A stretch of DNA of 64,000 nucleotides from Martinezella tropici (GCF_003287875.1 NZ_QMKK01000048.1:1-64000), one strand, 5' to 3'; positions 26,001 to 34,475 are shown, counted from the stretch's first letter. The notes: generated by a model from the sequence alone, not told the origin. Made by a program: numbers and translations.

Positions 26001-26152
26001 CGACTCTCGTCACGCTTTACATCACGCCGGTCGCCTATCTGCTGATCGCCCGTTTTGCAAAACCGCAGACGCATGAGGAGCAGCGTCTGCACGACGAAAT
26101 GTCCGACGCGGCGTTGCGCTCGAAGCTGACCAACCTTCGCGCGGCGGAATAG
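22997..26152 (+). CDS. RND-family multidrug efflux permease
   Basis: A 1051-residue AcrB-like inner-membrane proton antiporter of the HAE1/MexW-type group. It has the usual 12 membrane helices and two large periplasmic loops. The first helix follows FVRRPILALVFNTLLVVAGL, and the proton-relay Asp pair lies in TGLVVDDAIVVLENI (TM4). VGVMAKNGILIVEFANQLRD marks TM10. The gene starts inside the adaptor stop codon. It forms a trimer with the adaptor and must borrow an outer-membrane channel encoded elsewhere. Drug or natural-product specificity is not predictable. Confidence 0.95.
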   Translation: MTSHSDDATDASSAATRQSFTALFVRRPILALVFNTLLVVAGLAAYFGVEVRELPDVDRPVVTVRTVFDGASPQTVDQELTKIIEGAVARVSGLKSVSSSSSFGQSRVTLEFSDATDLSVAANDVRDAIGRIAEQLPDQADAPQIVKADSDSQPIMRLAVTSSTMTMDDLTQLVDKEITDRLASVEGVADVELYGDQEKIFRIDVDQAALASRGLTIGDLTTALATAALDVPAGSLKSARQDIVVRATAALQTPEDFSRLIIKNRVRLSDVATVTLGPRDGTTALRSNGVQGVGLGIIRQAQSNTLNISEGVKAVVAQLSKSLPEGTRIVITSDDALFIQGAIHEVVLALVLSALIVTVVIYLFLRDWRATLIPVVTMPVALIGTLAALYMVGFSVNILTLLAIVLATGLVVDDAIVVLENIVRRRAEKIGPRAAAVLGTREVFFAVIATTATLAAVFIPLSFLPGQVGGLFREFGFVLAFSVGLSSIVALTLCPMLASRMLTKEMREEHGALGRFGELFAGVYRRTLRTCLNAPLVVIVFCALFSAAAVLAFVNVKSELTPSEDRAMVMLRLTTPQGAGLDYTKDQLQRVEERLQPLMDSGDIRNTYAISGMNSQKNSGFMVLTLAPWSERHRTQQDIVTDINRAMAGVPALRGNVIQANSLRIRGAGSGVQMALVGNNHEVLTEAALKLVQELDRTGQFDTPRLNNEPTQAQVSVTIDRERASDLGIDISGLSMALQSLLEGRSVVDVFVAGESYPVLLTSTIRPIDDPTDLENVYLKTGDGKIVPMSVIASLKENAVAPQLTREQQLASVAITAGLKSGMSLGQAVEEVTRIATPLLPPGARLMPLAEAATLEENSSGMVLTFGFAIVIIFLVLAAQFESVLSSLIIMSTVPLGLACAIFALVITGSSLNIYSQIGLVLLVGVMAKNGILIVEFANQLRDKGENVREAIEKACALRLRPVMMTMIATILGGVPLVFAEGAGAEARIALGWVIVGGLGFATLVTLYITPVAYLLIARFAKPQTHEEQRLHDEMSDAALRSKLTNLRAAE

Positions 26153-26379
26153 GCCGGGACAGGTAGGTTGTGCCCATTATGGTAAATCAGGCGTTTCGCT
26201 TAGCGTTTTTTTAAGCATGTTTGCTAATCATGGCGATTGTAACCGCTGGAGCGAAGGTGTTGTTTTTGCCTTGCTCCCCGTTCGCCGACACGCTCGGCCC
26301 GCGCGCATGAGCGCTCGCGGCAAGGTTCCGATGTCTCCTTGTATCTGTTGCGTATTGTTGCGTCCGGAGTTCATGTGCC
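26153..26379. promoter_or_regulatory. Upstream region of the orphan flagellin
   Basis: No gene is seen in 227 bp. It includes a T-tract at about 26205-26211 after a CGC-TTA-GCG mini-hairpin, possibly ending the RND operon, and presumably the flagellin promoter. Confidence 0.3.
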
Positions 26380-27393
26380 GTGAGTATTTTTTCGACCTTC
26401 ATCAGGGTCAGTCCCTCTGTGAACACAGCGCTGGAAGTGCTGAGGGACACCCAGACCAAGCTGGGCAATGCCCAACGCCAGATGTCGTCAGGCCTGCGGG
26501 TGCAGTCGGCGGAAGATAACGCCACATACTGGAAGATCTCGACTTTGACGCATACCGACATCGGCGCGATTTCGTCGGTTCAAGATGCGCTCGGTCTCGC
26601 CGTCTCGACCGTCAGCACCGCCTCCACGGGCGTCAGCAGTGCAATCGACGTCGTAACGGAAATCAGGACCAAGCTTGTCAGCGCCTATGAAACCAGTGTC
26701 GACAAGACGAAGCTCAACGACGAACTTACCCAGCTGAAAGAGCAACTGCGCAGCATCGGGGAATCGGCGACCTTCAACGGCGTGAACTGGACCGTGCTGC
26801 AGGACGGCGCGGATCCCACTGCGCCACATGAGATCCCTGGATCCCTTATTCGTGGTGCGAACGGAACCGTCACGATCGGCATGCTGAGTTATGAAGGCGT
26901 AAGCTCGACGACCGGCCCCATCACCTCGAGCGATGCGCGTTATCTGATAGACGATCAGTCAAGCGGCGCCGGCGGTTATGGTGTTCTGACTTCGACTGCT
27001 TTCGCAACCGCGGCCGGTGCCGCGCAAAATTATGTGCTGCTCAACAGCAAGAACGGCAATACCACCGGCCAGGCGGAGATCTCGCTCGATGCGAATACGA
27101 CGCAAGGCGCCGTCGTCGACATGGTCAATACCGTGACGGGAATGCTGAACCAGCTCAAGACGATCGGATCCGCCTTCGGCTCTTTGGAATCGCGCGTCAA
27201 TCTCCAGACCGAGTTCGCCAAGAATCTGAGTGATTCCCTGACCAGCGGTGTCGGCAAGCTCGTGGATGCCGATATGGAGCAGCAGTCGAGCAAGGTTCTG
27301 GCGCTGCAGGCGCAGCAGCAGCTTGGATTGCAATCGCTCTCGATTGCCAATGCGAGCTACAATACGGTTCTGCAGCTCCTCAAGAGCTTTTGA
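26380..27393 (+). CDS. Orphan flagellin
   Basis: A 337-residue flagellin with a GTG start. The N-terminal D0/D1 helix carries the family pattern (QRQMSSGLRVQSAEDNATYW, VQDALGLAVSTVSTA). The C-terminal D1/D0 ends AQQQLGLQSLSIANASYN with LLKSF. The central domain is variable. It differs from the usual rhizobial flagellins (start MTSI, S-x-DNAAYW) and sits far from any other motility gene visible here, between an RND pump and an OmpA gene. It is probably an auxiliary filament subunit exported by the flagellar type III system. A strong hairpin follows the stop. Confidence 0.9.
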   Translation: MSIFSTFIRVSPSVNTALEVLRDTQTKLGNAQRQMSSGLRVQSAEDNATYWKISTLTHTDIGAISSVQDALGLAVSTVSTASTGVSSAIDVVTEIRTKLVSAYETSVDKTKLNDELTQLKEQLRSIGESATFNGVNWTVLQDGADPTAPHEIPGSLIRGANGTVTIGMLSYEGVSSTTGPITSSDARYLIDDQSSGAGGYGVLTSTAFATAAGAAQNYVLLNSKNGNTTGQAEISLDANTTQGAVVDMVNTVTGMLNQLKTIGSAFGSLESRVNLQTEFAKNLSDSLTSGVGKLVDADMEQQSSKVLALQAQQQLGLQSLSIANASYNTVLQLLKSF

Positions 27394-27407
27394 TCTCCTA
27401 TGGGGTC

Positions 27408-27437
27408 TGAGGAGCCGTGTTGATGGACGGCTCCTCA
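27408..27437 (+). terminator. Hairpin terminator after flagellin
   Basis: An 11-bp perfect stem, TGAGGAGCCGT/ACGGCTCCTCA, with an 8-nt loop lies 15 nt after the flagellin stop. There is no T-run, so it may be a stability hairpin rather than a true intrinsic terminator. Confidence 0.55.
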
Positions 27438-27580
27438 CATCCGGATTTCAATCAGCTTCATCGAAAGCGTCATTCCCGCTCTATGCACAGGGGACAAAGT
27501 CCCGATTAAGATTCCTCTTCATGATATTGCCGTAATGCTTCATATCTGCTGCGGCCATCGAACCGGAGAGCGACGATTCC

Positions 27581-28249
27581 ATGATCAAGAAAATTGCCAT
27601 TCTTGCCCTAGCGGCAGCCTTTTTGAACGCATGCACGACCACCGACCCTTATACGGGTGAGCAGAAGGTATCGAATACCGCAGGCGGTGCAGCGATCGGT
27701 GCCGGTGTCGGCGCCGTTGCCGGTCTTCTGATCGGTCATTCGCCGGCCTCGCGCCGCAATGCCGCGCTGATCGGCGCCGGCGTCGGTGCGCTCGCAGGCG
27801 CCGGTATCGGCAATTACATGGACCAGCAGGAATCCGAGCTGCGTGCACAGCTGCAGGGCACCGGCGTTTCGGTGACCCGCGTCGGCGACCGCATCATCCT
27901 CAACATGCCGTCGGCAATCACCTTCGATATCGACCAGGATGCGATCAAGCCGGAATTCTTCCCGACGCTCAATTCCGTCGCGATCGTTCTGCGCAAGTTC
28001 AACCGTACGCTGATCGACGTCAACGGTCACACGGATTCCACCGGCAGCCTGCAGCATAACCAGGATCTGTCCGAGCGCCGCGCCGGATCGGTTGCCTCCT
28101 ACCTCGGCAGCCAGGGTATCGATCAGCGCCGCATGTCGGCCATCGGCTTCGGTCCGTCGCAGCCGGTCGCATCCAATGCCACCGAGGCCGGTCGCGCGCA
28201 GAACCGCCGCGTGGAGATCCAGATCGCACCGATCACGCAGAACGGCTAA
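27581..28249 (+). CDS. OmpA-family outer-membrane lipoprotein (YiaD-like)
   Basis: A 222-residue lipoprotein. The signal peptide ends in the lipobox LNAC with Cys18. A glycine-zipper segment (about 35-80) of the YMGG/Rick-17 kDa type follows: AAIGAGVGAVAGLLIG, then AALIGAGVGALAGAGIGNY. The C-terminal OmpA domain (about 105-215) binds peptidoglycan and shows the NGHTDSTGS, LSERRAGSVASYL and NRRVEIQI motifs. It anchors the outer membrane to the wall. It stands alone with its own terminator. Confidence 0.93.
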   Translation: MIKKIAILALAAAFLNACTTTDPYTGEQKVSNTAGGAAIGAGVGAVAGLLIGHSPASRRNAALIGAGVGALAGAGIGNYMDQQESELRAQLQGTGVSVTRVGDRIILNMPSAITFDIDQDAIKPEFFPTLNSVAIVLRKFNRTLIDVNGHTDSTGSLQHNQDLSERRAGSVASYLGSQGIDQRRMSAIGFGPSQPVASNATEAGRAQNRRVEIQIAPITQNG

Positions 28250-28266
28250 ACCTTTCTGGACAGAAA

Positions 28267-28297
28267 CGGCCGGATCTCACGATCCGGCCGTTTTCTT
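28267..28297 (+). terminator. Intrinsic terminator of the OmpA-family gene
   Basis: A perfect 10-bp stem CGGCCGGATC/GATCCGGCCG with loop TCAC is followed by TTTTCTTT. AAA on the left side gives it some bidirectional potential for the convergent DUF2000 gene, whose stop is at 28307. Confidence 0.9.
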
Positions 28298-28306
28298 TGC
28301 GTCCGA

Positions 28307-28714
28307 TCACGCGTGCATGCTCGCGCCCTTCATGATCTTGTCGACGATTTTCTTGTCGGCGCGCAAGGCGATGCCGACGACCTTGGCATCTTCCGGCGCG
28401 AATTCGGAAAAGACGGCGCGGTTGGCCGCGTCATGGCCGGTTGAAAACATTTCTTCTATAAAGATGGAAGACGTGACGCCACGCTCCAGCGATCGGCGGT
28501 GGATCGCGGCGATACTCTCCTTGTCGGCCGAGAGCACGATGATGGGCTGGATCGACAAAGCGTTGTAGACGTTGCCGGTACGATCGCGATAGGCTTCTCC
28601 GATGATATCTGGATTTTGTCCGGCTATGCCTGTCGACAGGAAGGCCGTTACATTCAGCTTTTGCCAGGATTGGAGGTCGCTTCGCAAAACGATCGCGATT
28701 TTGGTATCGAACAT
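28307..28714 (-). CDS. DUF2000 family protein
   Basis: A 135-residue protein matching DUF2000, a family with a peptidyl-tRNA hydrolase-like fold but no firmly assigned role. Typical features are the start FDTKIAIVLRSDLQSWQKLN, the PIIVLSADKE strand and the C-terminal VVGIALRADKKIVDKIM. The ATG lies only 2 bp from the divergent AraC-type regulator's first possible ATG, which strongly suggests that this regulator controls it. No signal peptide or membrane segment. Confidence 0.85.
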   Translation of the reverse strand: MFDTKIAIVLRSDLQSWQKLNVTAFLSTGIAGQNPDIIGEAYRDRTGNVYNALSIQPIIVLSADKESIAAIHRRSLERGVTSSIFIEEMFSTGHDAANRAVFSEFAPEDAKVVGIALRADKKIVDKIMKGASMHA

Positions 28715-28716
28715 CG

Positions 28717-29616
28717 ATGGTCACTTTCATGCAGTCTGGAAATGGGACATTGCACGAGGATGTAGCCGGACAGATCTTCGAGGGTCTTGAACGTTTGTGC
28801 GTGACGCCGGAGAGCAACCGCATCCTGTCTGCGCCTGCCTATCCGGGCATCGAACGCATCCAGGCGCAGTTTCGCGGCGATGCCTTCGAACTGCACCGGC
28901 ACGATACCTATGCGCTTGGCGTCACCATGCGCGGCGTGCAGACATTCCGCTATCGCGGCGAACAGCGCTACAGCCTGCCCGGGCGGGTGATCATTCTTCA
29001 TCCGGACGAACTGCATGATGGCGGGGCAGCGACCGAAGCCGGGCTCGTGTACCGGATGCTGTATCTGGAACCATCGGTGCTGTTTCAATGCCTTGAGGCG
29101 GCGCGTGTCGGCCTGCCTTTCGTCGATGACCCCGTGGTGGAAGACAATCGTCTCGCCGGCTTGTTGCTGGCGGCGCTCGGCGAGCTCGATCGCGAGCTGG
29201 ATGAGCTCTTCGTCGACGATTTCGTCTCGCGGCTCACCGACGGACTTGTCCAGCATGCCCGTTTGCCGCAACGGCCCTTGGGCAGCATTGCGTGGGGGCA
29301 GGTGAAGACTGCGCGGGACTATCTCGAGGCGCATGTCACGCGGGGTGTGCGCTCGCAGGAACTGGAGCGCATCACCGGTCTCGATCGCTTTGCACTGGCG
29401 CGGCATTTCCGCGCCGCCTTCGCAACAAGCCCGCATCGGTTCCTGCTGATGCGGCGGCTGCAGCAGGCAAAGGCGATGATCGGCGCGGGAGAGTCGATCG
29501 CGGAGGTGGCCGCCGCAACCGGCTTTGCCGATCAGAGCCATCTGACCCGGCATTTCAAGAAGGCATTCGGCATTGCTCCGGGTGCCTGGAACACCATGGT
29601 TCATAGAGCCGGTTAG
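28717..29616 (+). CDS. AraC-family transcriptional regulator
   Basis: A 299-residue regulator with an N-terminal cupin sensing domain (about 35-120; FELHRHDTYALGVTMRGVQT, LHPDELHDG) and a C-terminal AraC double helix-turn-helix (about 190-295; LERITGLDRFALARHFRAAF, then IAEVAAATGFADQSHLTRHF). ATG 28717 is only 2 bp from the divergent DUF2000 start; the alternative ATG 28729 would give 295 residues. The usual role of this subfamily is to activate the divergently transcribed neighbour; the ABC transporter behind it is another candidate target. Confidence 0.92.
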   Translation: MVTFMQSGNGTLHEDVAGQIFEGLERLCVTPESNRILSAPAYPGIERIQAQFRGDAFELHRHDTYALGVTMRGVQTFRYRGEQRYSLPGRVIILHPDELHDGGAATEAGLVYRMLYLEPSVLFQCLEAARVGLPFVDDPVVEDNRLAGLLLAALGELDRELDELFVDDFVSRLTDGLVQHARLPQRPLGSIAWGQVKTARDYLEAHVTRGVRSQELERITGLDRFALARHFRAAFATSPHRFLLMRRLQQAKAMIGAGESIAEVAAATGFADQSHLTRHFKKAFGIAPGAWNTMVHRAG

Positions 29617-29632
29617 CGGGGCCTGCCGCCTC

Positions 29633-30358
29633 TCAATGGATGCCGAGGAACTGCTTGAGCTCCGGCGTTTGCGGATTGGCAAAGACCTCGCCGGGCGGTC
29701 CGATCTCGTGCACGCGGCCCTGGTGCATGAAGACGACGCGCGAGCAGACGTCCCGGGCGAATTTCATCTCATGCGTCACCATCAGCAGTGTCATGCCTTC
29801 GCCGGCCAATTCGCGCACGACGGCAAGAACTTCCGCCACCAGCTCCGGGTCCAGCGCGGAGGTGATTTCATCGCAGAGAAGCGCGATCGGCTGCATGGCG
29901 AGTGCCCTGGCGATGGCGACGCGCTGCTGCTGGCCGCCGGAGAGTTCATCCGGATAAGCGTCGAACTTGTGCCCAAGGCCGACGCGATCGAGCATGCGCC
30001 GCGCCATGGCCTCGGCTTCGGCCTTGACGGTCTTCTTGACGACCATCTGTGAGAGCATGACGTTGCGCCCCGCGCTCAGATGCGGGAAGAGATTGAATTG
30101 CTGGAAGATCATGCCGACCTTCAGCCGGAGCGCCTTCAGATGCAAGTCGTCAGGCAGAAGCTGCGCGCCGGCGACGGAGATCGAGCCGTCATTGATCGTT
30201 TCCAGGCCGTTGATGCAGCGCAGCAGCGTCGATTTTCCCGAACCGCTCTTGCCGATGATGGCGATGACTTCGCCAGGTTCGACATCGAGGTTGATGCCTT
30301 TGAGGACCTCGTTGGCGCCGAAGCTCTTGCGGACTTCAGTGATTTCGATGAGCGACAT
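29633..30358 (-). CDS. Polar amino acid ABC transporter, ATP-binding subunit
   Basis: A 241-residue ABC ATPase of the GlnQ/HisP type. Walker A is IIGKSGSGKST, followed by the PAAT-family LLRCINGLE; Q-loop in MIFQQFNLFPHL; signature LSGGQQQRVAIARAL; Walker B ALLCDEITSALDPE; H-loop in VTHEM. The start at 30358 (MSLIEITEV) is chosen because upstream in-frame sequence is shadow of the permease gene, whose last 23 bp it overlaps. It is the last gene of the four-gene operon and powers the two permeases. Confidence 0.95.
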   Translation of the reverse strand: MSLIEITEVRKSFGANEVLKGINLDVEPGEVIAIIGKSGSGKSTLLRCINGLETINDGSISVAGAQLLPDDLHLKALRLKVGMIFQQFNLFPHLSAGRNVMLSQMVVKKTVKAEAEAMARRMLDRVGLGHKFDAYPDELSGGQQQRVAIARALAMQPIALLCDEITSALDPELVAEVLAVVRELAGEGMTLLMVTHEMKFARDVCSRVVFMHQGRVHEIGPPGEVFANPQTPELKQFLGIH

Positions 30359-30995
30359 TGAGCTTCCTCTCCAGGATCTGGCTGCTTTTCGACAGCGGCC
30401 AGCACAGGGCAAAATAGATGAGCGCGACGAAGCCATAGACGGTGAACGGCTGGAAGGTCGCATTGGTGATGACGGTGCCGGCTTTGGACAGCTCGACGAA
30501 GCCGATGATGGAGGTCAGGGCCGTGCCCTTGACGACCTGCACCGAGAAGCCGACGGTCGGTGGCACGGCGATGCGCAGCGCCTGGGGCAGGATGACGTAG
30601 CGCATCTGCTGCAGGTAACCCATGCCAAGACTTGCCGAAGCCTCCCATTGCCCTTTGGCGACCGCCTCGACGCAGCCGCGCCAGATTTCCGTCAGGAAGG
30701 CTGATGACCAGAGGGTGAGCGCGACGCCAGCAGCCAACCAGGCCGGCACGTCGATGCCGAAGAGCCCGAGACCGAAGAAAGCCAGGAAGAGCTGCATCAG
30801 CAGCGGCGTGCCCTGGAACAGTTCGATGAAATATTTGACCGCGATGCGGCCGGCCCTGGCCTTGCCGATGCGCAGGAACAGCAGGATCGCGCCAACGATG
30901 GCGCCACCGGCAAAGGAGACAAGCGACAGCAATATCGTCCAGCGTGCCGCCAGCAGCAGGCCGCGCAGGATATCCCATGTGGTGAACTGGATCAT
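30336..30995 (-). CDS. Polar amino acid ABC transporter permease
   Basis: A 219-residue HisM/HisQ-type permease with about five membrane helices and the EAA loop region EASASLGMGYLQQMRYVILP. The segment ELFQGTPLLMQLFLAFFGL is a hallmark of the polar amino acid family. It overlaps the second permease gene by 4 bp (ATGA) and the ATPase by 23 bp, showing tight operon packing. The amino acid carried is unknown. Confidence 0.94.
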   Translation of the reverse strand: MIQFTTWDILRGLLLAARWTILLSLVSFAGGAIVGAILLFLRIGKARAGRIAVKYFIELFQGTPLLMQLFLAFFGLGLFGIDVPAWLAAGVALTLWSSAFLTEIWRGCVEAVAKGQWEASASLGMGYLQQMRYVILPQALRIAVPPTVGFSVQVVKGTALTSIIGFVELSKAGTVITNATFQPFTVYGFVALIYFALCWPLSKSSQILERKLNVAHRNH

Positions 30996-31663
30996 TGGCG
31001 GACCCTGCGTGGAAAGATCATCTTGCCCACGGCCGCGAGTACCTGTCGAAGCAGGATCGCCAGCGTGAGGTAGATCGCCGTGGACACGAAATAGGCTTCG
31101 AAGGCGCGGAACGAGCGCGACTGGATGAAGTTTGCCGCGAAGGTCAGATCTTCGGCGGCGATCTGCGAGACGACGGCGGAGCCGAGCATGACGATGACGA
31201 CTTGCGATGACAGCGCCGGCCAGATGCGCTGCAGGGACGGTACAAGAACGATATGCCGGAAGGTTTCGAACGGGGTCATGGCAAGGCTGGCGCCGGCTTC
31301 GAACTGGCCGCGGGGCGTGGCCTGTATGCCGGCGCGGATGATCTCGCAGCTATAGGCGCCGAGATTGATGATCATCGCGAGATTGGCGGCGGTCATCTCG
31401 TTCATCTGCACGCCGATACCGGGCAGGCCGAAGAAAATAAAGAAAAGCTGGATCAGAAACGGCGTGTTGCGGATCAGCTCGACATAAGCCGCGACGAAGG
31501 GTTTCAGCCAGCGTGGGCCGAGCGCGCGCGCCCAGGCGCAGGCAATTCCGAGGAGAATGCCGAGCACAGCGCCGATAAGGGTCAGCTCCACCGTGACGAG
31601 AACGCCCTTGATCAGCGTAGGATAGTATTCGGCAAGCCAGCCGAAATCGAAGTGATATCGCAT
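30992..31663 (-). CDS. Polar amino acid ABC transporter permease
   Basis: A 223-residue permease paralogous to its neighbour, with the diagnostic YVELIRNTPFLIQLFFIFFG and EAA-loop EAGASLAMTPFETFRHIVLV. The two permeases form the heterodimeric membrane channel. It lies 63 nt after the binding-protein gene and couples to the next permease by an ATGA overlap. Confidence 0.94.
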   Translation of the reverse strand: MRYHFDFGWLAEYYPTLIKGVLVTVELTLIGAVLGILLGIACAWARALGPRWLKPFVAAYVELIRNTPFLIQLFFIFFGLPGIGVQMNEMTAANLAMIINLGAYSCEIIRAGIQATPRGQFEAGASLAMTPFETFRHIVLVPSLQRIWPALSSQVVIVMLGSAVVSQIAAEDLTFAANFIQSRSFRAFEAYFVSTAIYLTLAILLRQVLAAVGKMIFPRRVRQ

Positions 31664-31726
31664 GGGAGAAAGCCCTGCTTGGACCGATCCCGCTGCCGAA
31701 TGACGGCAGGATCGGCCCTGCGTTGA

Positions 31727-32521
31727 TCAGAAGCCGGCCGGCAGGTCGGCGCCCAGCCACTTCTGCGACATCTTGTTCAGTGTCCCGTCCGCCTTGGCGG
31801 CAGCAACGATGTCGTTGACCTTCTTCTGCAATGCCTGCTCGTTCTTGTTCAGGCCGATGAAGCAGGGGGAGTTGGTGATGAGGAATTTCATCTCGGGCTT
31901 CTTCGGCGGGTTCTTGGCGAGAATGGCCGCCGCAACGACATTGCCGGTCGCGACCAGCTGGACCTGGCCGGACAGGAAGGCGGAGATGGTGCCGTTATTG
32001 TCTTCGTAGCGCTTGATCGTCGCATCTTGCGGCGCGACCTTGGTCAACGCCAGATCCTCGATCGCGCCGCGGGTGACGCCGATCGTCTTGCCGGAAAGGT
32101 CTTCCGGTTTTGCCGCCGCGACATCTCCGGGACCGAAGACGCCGTTGAAGAAGGGCGCATAGGCTTCGGAGAAATCGATGACCTTTTCGCGGTCCGGATT
32201 CTTGCCGAGACTTGAGATCACGAGATCGACCTTGTTCGTCTGCAGATAGGGAATGCGGTTGGCGCTGGTGACAGGAACGAGTTCCGTTTTCACGCCGAGT
32301 TTTTCGCCGATCAGATTGGCCATATCGATGTCATAGCCCATGGGCGCCATGTCCGTGCCGACGCTGCCGAAGGGCGGGAAGTCCTGCGGGACGGCGACGC
32401 GGAGCGTGCCGCGCGAGGTTATGTCGCTCAAGGCATCCGCCCGAGCCATGTGCGGGGTCGAAAGCGAACCCACCGCCAGCATCGCGATACCCAGTGCCAT
32501 GAGCAATTGTCTGCGCTTCAT
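31727..32521 (-). CDS. Polar amino acid ABC transporter, periplasmic binding protein
   Basis: A 264-residue SBP family 3 protein, first gene of the operon. The signal peptide MKRRQLLMALGIAMLAVGSL ends near ARA-DA (about residue 28). Family signatures: GTLRVAVPQDFPPFGS, MGYDIDMANLIGEKLGV, VDLVISSLGKNPDREKVIDF and GVTRGAIEDLAL. It captures an amino acid or opine-like compound in the periplasm. The start at 32521 is chosen for its signal peptide; longer in-frame starts lack one. The AraC gene beyond the operon could regulate it. Confidence 0.94.
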   Translation of the reverse strand: MKRRQLLMALGIAMLAVGSLSTPHMARADALSDITSRGTLRVAVPQDFPPFGSVGTDMAPMGYDIDMANLIGEKLGVKTELVPVTSANRIPYLQTNKVDLVISSLGKNPDREKVIDFSEAYAPFFNGVFGPGDVAAAKPEDLSGKTIGVTRGAIEDLALTKVAPQDATIKRYEDNNGTISAFLSGQVQLVATGNVVAAAILAKNPPKKPEMKFLITNSPCFIGLNKNEQALQKKVNDIVAAAKADGTLNKMSQKWLGADLPAGF

Positions 32522-32815
32522 CGAATGTCCTTCCAATCGTGGCATGTTCAAGCTGGAAGGCAGAAGGCAAGACCTATGCCAGTCGGCGGTATGTTGCTCC
32601 CTGGCAGCTGATACCGTGACGGAGCGCTTCATCTCTGGCTGCGGACGGATCAGGCGTGATTAAAAAATAAGCAATTGCTATTGCGGTGCTTGTTTGCCGC
32701 CGAACCCGTGCGTCACGAATCGTTTACTTTCATGACTGGACAGCCTCGCCCCAAATGCCCCATAGAACCAATAAGAGGTTAACGCCTTTTATGACTGCGA
32801 TGGGAGATTCGGACT
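32522..32815. promoter_or_regulatory. Divergent promoter region, binding protein / FAD oxidase
   Basis: A 294-bp gene-free spacer between divergent genes. It contains a perfect 10-bp palindrome AGCAATTGCT at 32670-32679 in an A+T-rich patch, a reasonable operator candidate. No RNA gene or repeat is seen. Confidence 0.35.
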
Positions 32816-34228
32816 ATGGTTTTGGCTGATGCAAAGGCGGGAACACGCAACGAGGCCGGCATATCCGCCGTTCTCGGCATTCTGAAGCAGGCCTTCGGTG
32901 AACGTTTCCAGACCGGCGAAAGTTTTCGTGCCCAGCACGCCCACACCACCACCTATATCCCATCGCAGCTGCCGGACGGCGTGGTCTTTGCCGAAACGAG
33001 CGAGGACGTGCGGATTGTCGTGAAGGCATGTGCCGAACACAAGGTTCCGGTCATTCCCTTCGGCACTGGGTCTTCGTTGGAGGGACAGGTAAATGCGCCG
33101 CAGGGCGGGATTTCCATCGATTTCAGCCGCATGAACCGCATCCTTGAAGTCAATGCCGAGGATCTGGATTGCACGGTCGAGCCCGGCGTGACGCGCGAAC
33201 AGCTCAATACCTATCTGCGCGACACCGGCCTGTTCTTCCCGATCGACCCCGGCGCCAATGCCTCGATCGGCGGCATGGCATCGACGCGCGCATCGGGTAC
33301 CAATGCCGTGCGCTACGGCACGATGAAGGACAATGTGCTGTCCTTGACCGTGGTGACCGCCAGCGGTGAGGAAATCCGCACCGCCCGCCGCGCCAGGAAA
33401 TCATCCGCCGGCTACGATCTGACGCGGCTCTTCGTCGGAGCGGAAGGCACGCTCGGCGTGCTGACGTCGATCACCCTGCGCCTGCAGGGCATTCCCCAGA
33501 AGATCGCCGGCGGCGCCTGCGCCTTTCCGGATGTCAAGGCGGCATGCGATGCCGTCATCATGACGATCCAGATGGGCGTGCCCGTCGCGCGCATCGAGCT
33601 GCTCGATGCCATGCAGATGCGGGCCTGCAACCGTTATTCCGGCCTGACCTATGACGAGAAGCCGACACTCTTCCTTGAATTTCACGGCACGGATGAGACC
33701 GTCGCGCTGCAATCGGAGCAGTTTGCCGAGATCGCAGCCGAATGCGGCGGCGGCGAATTCCTTTGGACCAGCAATGCGGAGGAGCGCAACAAGCTCTGGA
33801 AGGCCCGCCACGATGCCTATTGGGCCTGCCGGGCGTTGGCACCGGAGCTGGCTGCCTTGTCGACGGATGTCTGCGTGCCGATCTCGCGTTTGGCCGAATG
33901 TGTCGCGGAAACCCAGGCCGATATCGATGCGCATGGCCTGCTGGCGCCGATCGTGGGCCATGCCGGCGACGGCAATTTCCACGTGCTCGTGCTGTTCGAC
34001 GACAAGACCCCGGAAGGGATCGCGGTTGTCGAGGAATTCGTCGCGCGCCTGAATGCGCGGGCACTGGCCATGGACGGCACCTGCACGGGCGAGCATGGGA
34101 TAGGGCAGGGCAAGATGGCATTCCTCGAACAGGAACTCGGCAATGCCGTCGATCTGATGCGCCAGGTCAAGGAGTCGCTCGACCCGGATGCCATCTTCAA
34201 TCCCGGAAAGATATTCCGCGGGCACTGA
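32816..34228 (+). CDS. FAD-linked oxidase, D-lactate dehydrogenase (cytochrome)-like
   Basis: A 470-residue vanillyl-alcohol-oxidase-type flavoprotein like LDHD/GlcD. The FAD-binding domain (about 45-225) has VIPFGTGSSLEGQVNAP, TVEPGVTREQLN and FPIDPGANASIGGMASTRAS, then GAEGTLGVLTSITLRL. The C-terminal cap domain carries VGHAGDGNFHVLVLFDD and the CTGEHGIGQGK motif with metal-binding His. It oxidises a D-2-hydroxy acid, probably D-lactate, to the 2-oxo acid. GlcD cannot be excluded, but no glcE/glcF partner genes adjoin. Confidence 0.9.
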   Translation: MVLADAKAGTRNEAGISAVLGILKQAFGERFQTGESFRAQHAHTTTYIPSQLPDGVVFAETSEDVRIVVKACAEHKVPVIPFGTGSSLEGQVNAPQGGISIDFSRMNRILEVNAEDLDCTVEPGVTREQLNTYLRDTGLFFPIDPGANASIGGMASTRASGTNAVRYGTMKDNVLSLTVVTASGEEIRTARRARKSSAGYDLTRLFVGAEGTLGVLTSITLRLQGIPQKIAGGACAFPDVKAACDAVIMTIQMGVPVARIELLDAMQMRACNRYSGLTYDEKPTLFLEFHGTDETVALQSEQFAEIAAECGGGEFLWTSNAEERNKLWKARHDAYWACRALAPELAALSTDVCVPISRLAECVAETQADIDAHGLLAPIVGHAGDGNFHVLVLFDDKTPEGIAVVEEFVARLNARALAMDGTCTGEHGIGQGKMAFLEQELGNAVDLMRQVKESLDPDAIFNPGKIFRGH

Positions 34229-34475
34229 AAGACGGAATATTTTCATGATCTTGGCTTGCCACGCATGCGAATGACGCTAGGCTGCAGCCGCTCTTTTCCG
34301 GCTTTTGTCATGAAAAGCTGCATGCATGCGCTAGATGGGGTGGCATCCCTCTTAAAAAGGGCTGCTTTCACAGGCAGGGATCAGGTAGAACTGTGCTTGT
34401 TCCAACCTATGTCGCGAATGCGCTCTGACGTCGGGTTTGGCATGGGTTGGGAATGAAGATTGGAGACAGTGCGCA

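Noticed and set aside
22997..26152. TolC-type outer-membrane factor in the RND operon
   Set aside because: The operon ends after the permease; the next gene is a flagellin, so the channel must be encoded elsewhere.
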